Below, piece after piece: positions 41,401-52,313 of a stretch of 64,000 nt of DNA. The stretch is from NCBI GenBank assembly GCA_947579605.1, contig OX388317.1:20665384-20729383 (forward strand). Direction: 5' to 3'. The first letter of the stretch is position 1, and each line of letters opens with the position of its first letter. Position numbers and translations under genes: made by a program. Origin of the DNA: Athripsodes cinereus (lineage: Eukaryota > Arthropoda > Insecta > Trichoptera > Leptoceridae). The notes beneath the pieces were generated by a model. That model made no database searches and was not told the origin of the DNA. It saw only the letters and a program-made list of their open reading frames with translations.

Positions 41401-43673
41401 ACGTATCTAGACGTATCTGGCGGTCTAAAACACATAAAGATCAGAAAGCTAAGAGGATAAAAGTCGAAAAGTTGAATGAGATAGAGTGTAGGGAAAAGTA
41501 TGAAAGAGAAACATGTATGAAATTTGATGCAAATGAAGGTAATGATTTGAATGTAGATGAGAGATGGAGTGTGATGAAACAAGTGCTAGTAGACTGTGCA
41601 AAAGATATCTGTGGAGAAACTGTGATTGGACGGAAAAAAGGCGATGCATGGTGGGATGATGATGTTAAAGACGCAGTTATGAAAAAGAAGAATGCATGGA
41701 AGGGTGTGCTAGCCTCACGTAATCTAGATCAAGGAAAAATTGAGAGTGCTAGAGAAGTATACAAGGAATGTAAGAAAGCTGTAAAGGAACTGATAAAGGA
41801 AAAAAAGAAATTAGTAGATGAAGCAGAGTGTAAGAAATTGTCTGATAATGTGAAAGAAAATATGAAAATATTTTGGAAAGAAGTTAAGCGTAAAAGAAGC
41901 AACAATGAGGTGAATAGTATGAATGCGATTAGAAATAAAGAGGGATGTATGTTGATGAATGGTGTTGACGTTGTGAATAGATGGAAAGAATATTTTGAGG
42001 AGCTGTTTGAAAGTGGAGGTGAATGTCCAAGCCAGAACAGTGAAAGGGAAAACGCGAATGAAACAAGGGATGAAGAAATAACTATGGATGAGATTAAGAA
42101 TGCAATGAAGAAAGCAAAGAATGGCAAAGCGGTTGGATATGATATGATCTCTACGGAATTCATCAGTTTGAGTGGGCTGAGGACTCTCGAATGGTGTCAT
42201 GCACTCTTTAACCAGTGTTGGAGGGAAGGTTGCACGCCAGAAGACTGGCGAAAAGCTGTGATATGCCCTCTATACAAAGGAAAGGGGTCAAGACTAGAAT
42301 GCGGGAGTTATCGGGCTATCAGTCTGCTGAGCTCGGTGGGGAAGCTGTATGCAAGAATATTGATTGAAAGAGTTCGAAAAGTAACTGAGACGAATGTATG
42401 GGATGTGCAAGGTGCCTTTCAGAGTGGTAGAGGATGTGTGGACCAGATTTTTTCCCTGCGAATGGTGACAGAGAAGCTCCTGGAGAAACACCAGAAGCTT
42501 TTCTGCGCGTTTGTTGATCTTGAAAAGGCTTATGATAGAGTAGATCGTGAGAAAATGTGGCAAGTGCTATCAATGTGTGGGGTGGGTAGTCAGCTAATTC
42601 GCGCCATTGCGTCCCTATATACAGGAAGTTCTGCATGTGTTAGAGTGAACAATAACCTGTCGGAATGGTTCACACTGACAAAAGGAGTGAAACAAGGGTG
42701 CGTTATGTCGCCATGGCTTTTTAACCTATACATTGATCATTGTATTCGTCCATTGAAAGAAATGAATGTAGGTGTTGATATGAATGGGATGAATGTAAGA
42801 GCGTTAATGTTTGCCGATGATTTGGTATTGATGGCTGAAAGTGAAAGTGATCTACAGCGAATGATGACGTGTGTGTATGAAAATTGTGCGATTAATGGAT
42901 TGAGAATGAATGCAAAAAAGACAAAAATTATGGTGTTTGAAAGAGGAAGTGAGAGAACAGTATGCCAGGTGATGATTGACAACGAAGTGTTAGAGCAAGT
43001 TGACGAATGTGTGTACTTAGGTAGCTTGTTCACGAGAGATGGGAAGTGTGAAAGCGATATTGAAAGGAGAAAAGTTGCTGGCAATAAGGTAAATGGTGCA
43101 ATCCGACCAATAATTGCAAATAGAAACATATCCACCACAGCTAAAAGGTTGGTGCACTCTGCTATCTTAGTGCCAACACTTATGTATGCAAGTGAGACGT
43201 GGACATGGTTAAAGAAGGATGAACGTGGCATAAATGCAGTAGAAATGAGATCGTTGAGAAGGATGTGTGGTAAAAGTCTGAGAGATCGTGTGCGTAACAT
43301 TGATATACGAAAGGAATGTGGAATGAAAGTTGGTGTAATAACAAGGATGAATGTAAATAAGTTAAGATGGTTTGGGCACGTGGAAAGAATGAATGAGGAC
43401 AGAATGACTAAGAAGATATATTTGTCTGAGAGGAATGGTGCTCGGAGACGTGGACGTCCGAGGATTAAATGGCAAGATCATTTAAATCAAATCCTACAGG
43501 ACGGTCACGTGTTGAGCACATTGAAAAGGAGAGCATGCATGAGGAATTGTATGACAGTGACGGAAGCGAAAGATGTATGCAAAGATAGAAGGAAGTGGCG
43601 CTCGATCCTTTCTGCCTACCCCGCGAGGGAAGCGGCGTGATGGTATGTATGTATGTATGTGTACGTATCTAGA
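41401..43673 (+). mobile_element. RTE-type LINE, 5' truncated, with 11-bp TSD
   Basis: ACGTATCTAGA at 41401-41411 and 43663-43673 flanks the element 41412-43662. Coding begins inside the RT precursor region, so the endonuclease half was never copied, as is usual in target-primed insertion. The 3' end GGCGTGATGGTATGTATG followed by TATG units is the simple-repeat end expected of RTE elements. The right flank runs straight into a SINE tail complement, so the target lay at the edge of SINE copy 5. Confidence 0.85.
41472..43640 (+). CDS. RTE-type reverse transcriptase, endonuclease missing
   Basis: The intact 722-codon frame is open upstream to about 41412 (KTHKDQKAKRIKVEKLNEIE). Motifs in order: GKAVGYDMI (about 42130), YRAISLLSSVGKLYARIL (about 42310), QGAFQSGRGCVDQI, FVDLEKAYDRVDR (about 42510), KGVKQGCVMSPWLFNLYID (about 42681) and catalytic FADD (42810-42821). 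Then CVYLGSLFTRDGK, ETWTW and the RTE-typical C-terminus LRWFGHVERM and RRGRPRIKWQDHL. It stops just before the 3' repeat. RTE proteins usually carry an N-terminal AP endonuclease; it is absent by truncation, so the copy cannot retrotranspose alone. There is no internal stop or frameshift, which implies recent insertion. Confidence 0.85.
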   Translation: MNEIECREKYERETCMKFDANEGNDLNVDERWSVMKQVLVDCAKDICGETVIGRKKGDAWWDDDVKDAVMKKKNAWKGVLASRNLDQGKIESAREVYKECKKAVKELIKEKKKLVDEAECKKLSDNVKENMKIFWKEVKRKRSNNEVNSMNAIRNKEGCMLMNGVDVVNRWKEYFEELFESGGECPSQNSERENANETRDEEITMDEIKNAMKKAKNGKAVGYDMISTEFISLSGLRTLEWCHALFNQCWREGCTPEDWRKAVICPLYKGKGSRLECGSYRAISLLSSVGKLYARILIERVRKVTETNVWDVQGAFQSGRGCVDQIFSLRMVTEKLLEKHQKLFCAFVDLEKAYDRVDREKMWQVLSMCGVGSQLIRAIASLYTGSSACVRVNNNLSEWFTLTKGVKQGCVMSPWLFNLYIDHCIRPLKEMNVGVDMNGMNVRALMFADDLVLMAESESDLQRMMTCVYENCAINGLRMNAKKTKIMVFERGSERTVCQVMIDNEVLEQVDECVYLGSLFTRDGKCESDIERRKVAGNKVNGAIRPIIANRNISTTAKRLVHSAILVPTLMYASETWTWLKKDERGINAVEMRSLRRMCGKSLRDRVRNIDIRKECGMKVGVITRMNVNKLRWFGHVERMNEDRMTKKIYLSERNGARRRGRPRIKWQDHLNQILQDGHVLSTLKRRACMRNCMTVTEAKDVCKDRRKWRSILSAYPAREAA

Positions 43674-43823
43674 TTTTTGTTATAAACCCAAATACAACCT
43701 TATACACCTTTCGCAGTAGGCTTAAAGCTTGTGTCGTGAAAACGAAGTTTGGCTGCACCTGGGATCGAACCGCGAACCTCATGTGCTTGAGGCCGAGACT
43801 ACCTCCAGGTTACCGACGAACTC
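43674..43823 (-). mobile_element. SINE family S copy 5, separated from its tail by the RTE insertion
   Basis: ATAAACCCAAATACAACCTT onward to TACCGACGAACTC is a diverged reverse copy (GGATCGAACCGCGAACC at the B-box side). Its T-run tail complement seems to lie on the far side of the RTE element at about 41387-41400 (AAATTTTTTATAG). Confidence 0.8.
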
Positions 43824-43837
43824 GAATATAGGTATAC

Positions 43838-43955
43838 AACCACGGCATCTTCATTATTCCAATTTCTTTACCAAGTGTACAAGTGGAATAACCACTGAAC
43901 TGTGTTTATTATAATAGAATTATAGGCTGCCCTTTCCATGCCAGTAATGTTAACA
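43838..43955 (-). mobile_element. Family-B repeat, diverged
   Basis: CAACCACGGCATCTTC, AAGTGGAATAACCACTGAAC and GCTGCCCTTTCCATGCCAG keep the family order. Confidence 0.5.
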
Positions 43956-46330
43956 AGTAAAAATTTATACTACTTCAATTTTTTAAATAAAAAATGTATT
44001 AAATTAAGTGCTTCATTGTCGGTTGGCATGAATGGATTACATATTCAGAAGATACATTTTTTGTTTCAAATATTTCATTTTCAATATGAAGGACACACTC
44101 CTGAAATATGACAGGCTGAGAGCTATACGTGTAATTAATTGGATCGTTAATTGTAATGTACGTAATAAACACGTAAATTTTATTTTTCATGGTAGAAATG
44201 TCACCCACAGACATAATTAAAGTAAATTTTAATGGTCTTTTGATAATATCGCTGTTATTTTTATTTTTTTGTTTTATTAATTGGACTGAGTTCATTACTG
44301 TAATAAATTATTTATATTTTCATCCATTAACAGAATTTTCATAACTAAGCGAACTTAAGGCAAGGAATAACTTAACACACCAATAAGTTTTCATTTTTTT
44401 AAACTGGTTTAAATTTTGCAGATTACGAGATGTACGTACCCGAATAAAAGTGGCATAAACACTCCACCTTCTATTCCTTATAGAAGAAACTTATTTTTTA
44501 ATCTGGATGTTAGTCAATTTCACATTTTTTTATTTATATAAATGTTATACTAGATAGATGGAGGTAAGGATGTTGGCAAAAGCTGACTAGATGGCTAGGA
44601 AGAAACGTCTGTAACTTGGCAGGTATCCGAGGAACGAAGGTGTTGTTTTTTTTTTCATCCGTAAAGTTTCCGACGGATTGGACGACCCTCTTTTACAATG
44701 CACTCAGAACGTCGGCAATGTTGTGTTAACTAATAACTCATTTGGCATCGAGACACTGTGCTTTCTGGTGGAGAGTAAAAGGGCAAATGAAAATATAAAA
44801 AGAAATTGCAAGATCGCCAATGTTAAGACGTCCTGAGTCTCATATCGCACACAAAGAAGAAGAAAACAATAAAATTAAATCAAGTAACCATATTTTTTTA
44901 TGTTCTATACATACATTTAAGAAGGAATATACATTTTTATAATACACAAAATTTGTCAGTAGAATATATTATCATACACAGTGAACATGATTGAACGAAG
45001 TCATTCTTTTGACAAACTTCTTTAATCATAGATGAGTAGAAGTGGGAAAAGTTTATAGAAAAAATAATTTAGTTGAAAGCATTGTGTCTTTTACTTTTTC
45101 TTCACCGTTTATACAAAGTGTTTTATTCCCTTCTATTATTGCAATATTGTTCTCAGCAGTGGGTAGGTACCTTCTATTTTCCCTAAATAGTAAGTATAGA
45201 TACCTACGAATAATATTATTACCTCGGTAAGAAAATCAATACCTATCGATTCTAGAACGTTAAACTCTGATAAACACTTAACTCAATATTTTAATTGTTA
45301 TTATCATTGTACATTTTACAATTTTTTTTTATTCTACATTAATTCTCACTCTAAATCTCGTAGCTAACTCCCTGGTACTTGGTTTCCCTAAATAGTTATC
45401 TTACTCAGATGGATCATTTCACCTACATTATTTTTATCAACGTACATGTTCAACATTTTATTAATCTGTATGGCTTTACATATTTGGGTCTTTTTTTAGC
45501 TAATCATTATAAAGACATATACATTTTTTATAGAACACATGAAACTCTAACTATCATTAAAAAAATAAGTAAAATACGCAACAAGAGAAAAAAAATATAA
45601 ACGAATTTAGAAAACTTACAAGTATCTATAAACAAATTCTAACATAATATGCAAGATTCATGGATTCCACTACTGACTTTTTTTTTTGAATAATTCTATA
45701 ATTTGAAAATTCTTGTTTTTTTAACTATTCACAAAAAAAAACTATTTATGATTACTAATTACTTTATTATGCCCAGTTGGTTAACTGGCTATCCAACTTG
45801 TGGAATATGTTGTGATAGTATAAATATGGATTAGTAAAAACATAACTAACTTTAACTTTAAAATATGTGATTGTAAAGAATTTTCATATATTTATGATAA
45901 TTGTTAAATAAAATCAGTTTTGGGCTATACACTTTTTAAGTAAAAGTTAGTTATATTAACAATTGTACAAAAGTTAAAAATATACTTTTCAGGAGTTAGA
46001 ACATTTTACTACTAAACCGTCAAATGGAATATTTTTAATCAGCTTGAAAGCCAGCGATTAAATGTTTTAAAACAGATACAAAACCAATTCATCCATGACC
46101 ATACAATTATTTTTATTATATCAGTATTAATAATCAGTATGAAAACCATATCTGTTCTTTTTGCAATGCACATCTCTATCTATCCGTGGTGTATATTCTA
46201 CCGACACGTGTTAGTAGCTAAAGTGTGGGTTGGTACTTGTTTTTCTACTAATCATTAAATGGTTCTACTTGTTTTTTTTTAACTCGTTTTTCAAAACATT
46301 TGTATGATATTTTGTTATATACTGTACGAT
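43956..46330. other. AT-rich spacer with a family-B end
   Basis: The segment 45770-45830 (TTAACTGGCTATCCAACTTG, GGAATATGTTGTGATAGTAT) is a + oriented family-B 3' end. The segment 44555-44870 is somewhat GC-richer and may be a decayed LINE end, but no frame is readable. Several short open frames have no domain. Confidence 0.4.
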
Positions 46331-46680
46331 AATCTCACCCCGCGTCCCAAGTGCGGTGGGCAGAGAGAACGGAAAACCTTATAGATTTTTCCTTATATAC
46401 TTCTTTCGCTTATTCTACTCGTACATTCATACAATTTCTCAAACACGCTCTTTGATTTTTCCTACTTAACATACGGCCGTCCGTGGGAATTTGATCCACG
46501 TGATCAAGCCACGTGGTTCTCGGACGCCCGCGTTTCCTCACACCCCTTATTTCAAGCAAGTTTATCCTCTTTATCATTCCTTCCTCGTCCATTCTCTCCA
46601 CATGTCCAAACTATCGTAACTTATTTACACGCATTATTGTATCAACAACACTCCTCGTGACCTTTGATGCGATCTATCTA
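46331..46680 (-). pseudogene. RTE-type LINE 3' fragment
   Basis: The minus strand reads FGHVERMDEEGMIKRINLLE, KRGRPRTTWLDHVDQI, RACLRNCMNVRVE and a stop. It corresponds to the last 100 residues or so of the 41.4-43.6 kb protein (FGHVERM, RRGRPRIKWQDHLNQI, RACMRNCM). Beyond the stop the sequence is diverged, with TGCCCACCGCACTTGGG where the intact copy has CTGCCTACCCCGCGAGG. Its 5' edge touches a family-B repeat. Confidence 0.75.
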
Positions 46681-46800
46681 TACCCATCATCATGGCGTCA
46701 CCCATAAGTAGGATAACCAATGCAACAATTGCATGCAATAAACATACATATTATCCTCTTTGCGGCAATTAATAAATTTAGGTATTCGGGATGATGATTC
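46681..46800 (-). mobile_element. Family-B repeat adjoining an RTE fragment
   Basis: On +: CATCATCATGGCGTCACCC, ATAAGTAGGATAACCAATGC, ACATATTATCCTCTTTGCGG, TATTCGGGATGATG. Confidence 0.65.
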
Positions 46801-47220
46801 GAAAATGGTTAAAGAACTAATTAACTTTCATTGATTACCAAGAAAGGTTTTCAATAAATTTTACGACTATTTGTACAATTTAATCAAATATTTACACTCC
46901 TCATAAAAGAGATACATTAAATTAAGAAATGTGTACACAACATCTACTATATTTATTTATTTATTTATTTATTTATTAATCAGAGACACAAACAGAAAGT
47001 TGACAAAATACACACAAAAAAATAAAAACAACATACATTGATTCGGCCAGGCCAACCCCCCAATTAAGTGTGTCTACAGCATACACATATTAATGTTAAC
47101 AAAAGAATGATAGAAAAAAAAAAAAAAAAACCAATCAAACAAAAGCAGATCACAATCACCGCAGGCCCAGTACAAACTGAACCTGCACCAAACAAGCACC
47201 GATCAAAAAAACAAAAAATT

Positions 47221-48441
47221 TCAACCTACAAAGATACCAAAGTTGGAGGCAACACTCCTTCTGAACACCGTCAGTGAATGACAAAAGACATCCGCACCAT
47301 CCACGCAATGTGAGCATAAAACATTATATAATCTACACATTCTGCTGATTGGACTATTTTGACTGACATTGTTACTATGTCTGTCCATTAAGAAAGTTCT
47401 TAGGTTACGTAGGCGGGGATTTGCTGCATAAAAATTCAATGAACTGACCGACACAGTATCTACATTACCATTGATCATTTTATGAAGCATAGTGAGATCC
47501 GCAAGTATTCTCCTGTCCCTCAGTTTATCCATCTTAAAAAAGGAAAGACGATCCTCGTAACTTTTCAAAAATCTGCCCTGTCCAGCCCTATATGACAAAC
47601 CTCTCGTGAAGCGTCTCTGGACCCTCTCTAATGCATCAATATGCACCTCGTACATTGGGGACCATATCAGCGAGTTGTATTCCAGAGAGCTACGAACCAA
47701 GGAATAATACAAAATCTGGAAACTGTTTGTTCTTTTAAATTTATGCGAAATACGACTTATAAATCCCAGTTTTCTATTTGCGCGCATGATGATATCATTA
47801 TAATGACCACGAAAACTAAGTTTTGAGTCTAATGTGACACCCAAATCACGTACTTCGTTCACTTTAGGTAAAGTTTCGCCCCCCAAGACATAGTTAAATT
47901 CTATAGGTTTTCTTTTATTTGTGAAGGTTATACTGTGGCATTTTTTAATATTTAGTGACATCTCGTTCAGTTCACACCATTCTGTCAACCTCCAAAGATC
48001 ATGTTGCAATTTCAGGCAGTCATTAATTGATACTATAGGGAGAAATATTTTAAGGTCATCAGCGTATAACAGTGTATGACAATCCAAAGCAACGGGCAGG
48101 TCATTTATGAACATAAGAAATAGCAAAGGACCCAAATGCGATCCCTGGGGAACCCCCGAAGAGATCAGAGATGGTGGTGAATCAAATCCGTCGACAACTA
48201 CATACTGTGATCTATAATGTAAGTAAGATTCAATCCATCTTAATAAACCACCATGTATTCCACAAGCTTTGAGTTTGGACAAAAGCATTCGATGATTGAC
48301 CTTGTCGAATGCTTTACTGAAGTCTGTGTAAATAGCATCGACTTGTATTTTACGATCAAAGGAGCGGGAAATGCAGGTGACGAATTCCAGAAGATTTGTG
48401 TTAGTTGATTTCCTCGGTACAAACCCATGCTGAGAAACACA
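47221..48441 (-). pseudogene. LINE ORF2 C-terminal half (reverse transcriptase)
   Basis: The long open frame from the insertion junction to the stop carries SQHGFVPRKSTNTNLLEFV, TDFSKAFDKVNHRMLL, SSGVPQGSHLGPLLFLMFIN, catalytic YADD in HTLLYADDLKIF, VRDLGVTLDSKLSF, RSSLEYNSLIWSP and ERVQRRFTRGL. These are the RT palm, thumb and C-terminal motifs. It is intact over about 400 codons but cut from its N-terminal half by an insertion. Confidence 0.8.
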
Positions 48442-48442
48442 A

Positions 48443-48448
<6 letters not shown>

Positions 48449-48476
<28 letters not shown>

Positions 48477-48593
48477 CTTTATTGTACAAAATATTTAAAC
48501 AAAAAGAATGAGATTAGGTACAACATGGTATATACAAATATTTTGCACAATGGGCGAGTTTATCGCAGGGACGCGATATCTTCCAACTAACCC
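48449..48593 (-). mobile_element. 145-bp family-C insertion inside LINE ORF2, with TSD
   Basis: AATATAA lies at 48442-48448 and 48594-48600 (7-bp TSD). On the minus strand the insert begins GGGTTAGTTGGAAGATATCG, holds GATAAACTCGCCCATTGTGC, and ends AATAAAGTTTATTATTATTA with further ATT units. If the insert and one TSD are ignored, the host frame continues without a break across the junction, so the boundaries are exact. Confidence 0.85.
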
Positions 48594-49712
48594 AATATAA
48601 CTCCGAAAGTGAGCAAAAAGTCTTTCATAAACAAGCTTTTCAAAAACCTTTGAGATACAAGACAAAATACTAATTGGTCGATAATTAGTGACATCGCTCT
48701 GGTCTCCAGATTTAAAGATGGGAGTTATCATAGCCACCTTCCATAGATCAGGATAAACACCCTCATTAAGAGATTTATTGAATATTATGTTAAGTGGAAT
48801 TGAAAGTTCAAAAGCACACTCTCTCAAGAAAATTGGGTGAATCTCATCTGGACCAGAACCCTTGTTTGGAACTAGCCTGCTTAATTGCTCAAGAACCTCA
48901 CCCCTAGTTACACTAAAAATTCCCAATGTATTAACCTGATTTTGGTTATCAATGAAATCACCAGAGCCACCCCGAGATGAATCGTTAAAAACAGAAACAA
49001 AGTATTCTGAAAATAGTTCTGCAATTTTTGGACCTCCCTCAACGCGAACGTCCCCATGATGCATACAATTTGGAATTGAGTGGCCGCTTTACCCCCCTTA
49101 GATTTCGCGTATTCCCACAAGGGCTTAGTGGACACTGGTAATGAGTTCTCAATGCTATCCATATACTTAGTGTAGCATTCATGCAGGCTTTTCTTAGATC
49201 TCGCTCGAAGGCACGTAAACATTTGATTATCTGTAAGATTTCGAAATTTCTTCCATTTTTTATGGTTTCCTTCAGTAATTTTATAAGTGAACTAGAAAAC
49301 CATACAGGACATTTATCCTTATTGTTTTTCTTTTTGGGAGTAAATTCTTCGATTATTTCACCTACAATATTATAAAAATGCTGCAAAGATTCGTTGCAAT
49401 TCATATTCAAAAATAAACGTGACCAATCTAAAGATGATAATTTTTCCCGACATTGAACATAATCAGTTTTCCTAAAATTGAGTCTCACACGATCACGGTT
49501 ATATTTCAGATAGTCATCACTACTAACAGATAAATTCGACAACAAAGCAGGGTGATATTCATCCAACCTGACAAGGGGTGCAGCCATAGAAACCCCCAAA
49601 TGGGGATCCGACATGACCAAATCAAGCATTCTACCATTACAATTCTTGACATGATTAAATTGCTTAAAGTTACATAATGACAAAAGCTCCAAAACTAACT
49701 CTGCCTTCTGAA
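48594..49712 (-). pseudogene. LINE ORF2 N-terminal part (endonuclease end and RT start), frameshifted
   Basis: Three pieces in different frames line up. 49712-49210: MLDLVMSDPHLGVSMAAPLV and DEYHPALL, the endonuclease end. 49222-49060: RARSKKSLHECYTKYMDS and KPLWEYAKSKG. 49064-48594: FSEYFVSVFND, NKGSGPDEIHPIFL, WKVAMITPIFKSGDQ and YRPISILSCISKVFEKLVYE. Frameshifts at about 49210 and 49060 show that it is dead. The start lies in mid-endonuclease. Confidence 0.75.
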
Positions 49713-50042
49713 ATAATACATAAACAGCCCGAAATCGATTGCAGTAAATTTAACATATTCCATACATAATATCCTGTATTTTAAATGCAACATTCAAACC
49801 ATTTTAAACTCTACGATTTTATTAACGATATGATTTTATGATCATAGTAGAGAATTTTATGGTGAAAATTCATAAAATTACAAAGTTATGGCAGTTGCTG
49901 CACGTGATAAAGCCTATAAAGTGTATTCGAAATTCTGAATTATTCCAATTTACCTATCGCAGATCCAAAATACAACTTTTATAATTAATGTATAATATTT
50001 CTGTGAAAATATAATCTAAAGAGAATCTAACTCATTCTCTCT
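49713..50042. other. AT-rich spacer, nothing recognised
   Basis: No repeat or coding signal. Confidence 0.4.
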
Positions 50043-50145
50043 ATCTTCACCATCACGGTATCTGCAACATGTTGGGCAGCTAGTAGACCAGGTGCATGTT
50101 ATAAGCATGCAAGTGGTCCTCTCCGTACCAATTATGGTTAGATGG
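50043..50145 (-). mobile_element. Family-B repeat
   Basis: On +: CACCATCACGGTATCTGCAA, GTTGGGCAGCTAGTAGACCA, ATGCAAGTGGTCCTCTCCGT. Confidence 0.65.
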
Positions 50146-50339
50146 AAGAAATCACTTTATTGTGATTATCTCGCCTCTGCACATCATCACATTAATTTTT
50201 CTTTTGTATACTGCTCTGTTGATTTTCTTATATGAATGATGATGTGCAAGAAGAATAAAATAAATAACACATAATTATGAATCATTTTGACGCATAACGT
50301 ATTGCAATAAAAAAAAAATTGTATCACTGGTAAACTAAA

Positions 50340-50580
50340 CGTGAAAACTATTTATTTTGAGTTTTTTTTTTAAAAACAATTAAAAAAAATTGATGCATTT
50401 CAGGATCTTTTGCACAGTTGTATACTATTTTTATCATTTATTTTCACAATTAGGTCGTATTTTTTTAATTTGGAATTATTGCATGTATGCTATTATAATG
50501 ATTTGTAATTTGTTAAATTATGAAAAAGGCTCGTGCGGTTTATTGTTTTTAAAGATGAAATAAACAATCAATAAAATTTA
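50340..50580 (+). mobile_element. Family-D LINE 3' end, diverged
   Basis: A T-rich tract ends TATGAAAAAGGCTCGTGCGG, then GATGAAATAAACAATCAATA. Confidence 0.5.
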
Positions 50581-51149
50581 TTTCTTTTCGAATACCTACA
50601 GAATATGAAATTTTGATTAGCAAAAGTGTACAACATTGCAAAAGATATATGCTTGTGTTTTGATATGGTTGATATGCAAAAATAAATAGTCTAATCTAAA
50701 TCACACTAAACTCTCTATTTATCTCCGAAATGAGTTTTTTTGTAATATGTTTTCAGATATTTTCATATTTTTAATTAATGCCTAAGAAGATCTATTAAAA
50801 TAAATATAGAAGTTATTCATACTTTTCGCGGAATTTTCATCTGCTTATAAATTCTTTTTAAAAAATATTGCAAATACTTAGTGCATTTTTTTTCAGTATT
50901 TGCTTACACGAAAAATAAGAAAAATTTCTTGTTTAAAAAAGAACACAAATAATAATAAAAAAAATATTATTATTTGCTAACATGATAGAATTAGAAAAAT
51001 CGCGATAAATTTCTCCTTTTAATTAAACCCAACATTCCATAAATACAGCCCTTCTAATAAATTAAAAGTTAATATAGATTAAGCTAACTTTTTTTTTAAT
51101 TGAAATAAATCGAAATAATATACTCTAGATATCATCTCACTCTTCCCTG
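50581..51149. other. AT-rich spacer, nothing recognised
   Basis: No repeat or coding signal. Confidence 0.4.
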
Positions 51150-51320
51150 TTAGTTTTTGGTCTGCTGGCTATCCAATGGCCTGCCCAATGGCCCGCCCGT
51201 GAGGACAATTTAGGTTTGAATGTGCGGATAAGTAGGAGTTAACGACTCCTGAGATATCCGAGTGTGAGGTGGGTCTCTCTTCAATTCTGGCTACCCCACG
51301 TGCTGGTATGAATAAATGAT
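51150..51320 (+). mobile_element. Family-B repeat, rearranged
   Basis: GTCTGCTGGCTATCCAATGG and CTGGCTACCCCACGTGCTGG then TATGAATAAATG are family-B-like ends at both edges of a segment with CCCGCCCGTGAGGACAATTT. It looks like two partial copies or an internal duplication. Confidence 0.45.
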
Positions 51321-52044
51321 ATTATGAGGTTCAATTTTAGGTTGAAAAAGGACCTTTCTCTGTCTGTCTGTGAGTGTTTATCTCTGTCGCTTAGTCAGAT
51401 CTTAGGCATATGCACTGACCGACTCAAGAATTAACGTGTAACTCCCGTTTAAAAGTTAGAATTTTTGTAAGTTTGGTCGATATATGTTTTTTTGCGTCTT
51501 TTCACCCCTGATTCCGTCAAGTACCTACTACCTACTTCATAGTACCTCATTTTTCCTCTTCTTCTTCATCGTTTTTCTTTTCTCACTTTCTCTCTCTATC
51601 TAGCTTTTCTTGTCTGACATTTATTAATAGGTATATGTTGGATAATAGTAAAAAGTCTTAAGAGGGACTTTATTATTATTATTTCTGTTTTTATTGTACT
51701 CGGTAAAAACTCATTTTTTTCTTTTTTCTCATCCATAAAATGTCGTATTTAAGTAGTATAATAATAAGAAGATGTATCCAGGTTAATAAAATGTAACATT
51801 CAGGTGATTTTATTTTTCTTTGTTTTTTTTATTTCTTCTTATTTCAATTTTCTTCTCGGTTAATTTTGAGAATAATCCAGCTTTATTAATTCAAAAATAT
51901 TTTGTTTTTAACTTAGACACATCAATCTGCCTCATTCTCAAAGTTTTAATATTATCTATCCACTGTGTGTCTATTCTCTCACACGGCATCTTTTGTAAGG
52001 GCGACAAATTGGACAGAACGATATATCAACCCAACCTTTCAATC
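51321..52044. other. AT-rich spacer, nothing recognised
   Basis: T-rich; an open frame at 51820-52065 has no domain beyond hydrophobic runs. Confidence 0.4.
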
Positions 52045-52190
52045 TATTCACTGTGTCAGTGTTAAGGTAGTAGAATTCCATAAGGAAGTTAAAAAACAAA
52101 TGTTGGTTTATTGTCGAGAGAGACGTCTTTCGTCAGTCAAAGATTGACAATGTCCTTACAAGACGAAAGATGTCTCTCTCGACAATAGAA
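52045..52190. mobile_element. Foldback element F4 (CGAGAGAGACGTC family)
   Basis: Arms 52111-52134 (TTGTCGAGAGAGACGTCTTT, CGTC) and 52162-52185 are inverted copies with one mismatch. The left flank (CACTGTGTCAGTG then TAGTAGAATTCCATAA) is repeated at 59136-59175, so the unit is larger than the palindrome. No coding frame. Confidence 0.65.
52137..52185 (+). ncRNA. Hammerhead-like RNA motif in F4
   Basis: RNA read: helix I AGA, core UUGACAAU, helix II built on GUC..GAC (GUCCU-UAC-AAGAC, one C-A mismatch), GAAA, helix III AGA-UG-UCU, C at the cleavage position, then UCU pairing with AGA. The left arm carries the palindromic form AGACGUCU of helix III. The core is the same U3-A8 variant with the same extra U as in F1 and F3. 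Confidence 0.38.
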
Positions 52191-52261
52191 CATAAAGTAG
52201 AGGACGACAATTGTTTTTACATTTCGCCAACTTTTTAAGCTTCTATCGAATGTAATACTCA

Positions 52262-52313
52262 CTAATCGAAATCGAAAGAAATACTCACTAACATCGAAAG
52301 AAATACTCACTAA
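52262..52313 (+). repeat. Short tandem repeat next to a LINE insertion
   Basis: CGAAAGAAATACTCACTAAC occurs twice, with a diverged third unit (ATGTAATACTCACTAAT) before them. The array ends at the LINE junction. Confidence 0.75.

Larger units (their letters stand above)
46951..49712 (-). mobile_element. Jockey/CR1-type LINE, decayed, 5' truncated
   Basis: The element reads leftward. The coding remnant begins near 49712 in the endonuclease, passes two frameshifts (about 49210 and 49060) and a 145-bp insertion (48449-48593), and stops at 47221. The 3' untranslated region ends in AAAT repeats complementary to the (TTTA)n run at 46951-46978. It is related to, but clearly different from, the 31-36 kb LINE. 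Confidence 0.8.

Noticed and set aside
41729..43300. Several minus-strand frames of 89-187 codons
   Set aside because: Shadows of the RTE reverse transcriptase; that coding strand is A/G-rich, which keeps antisense frames open.
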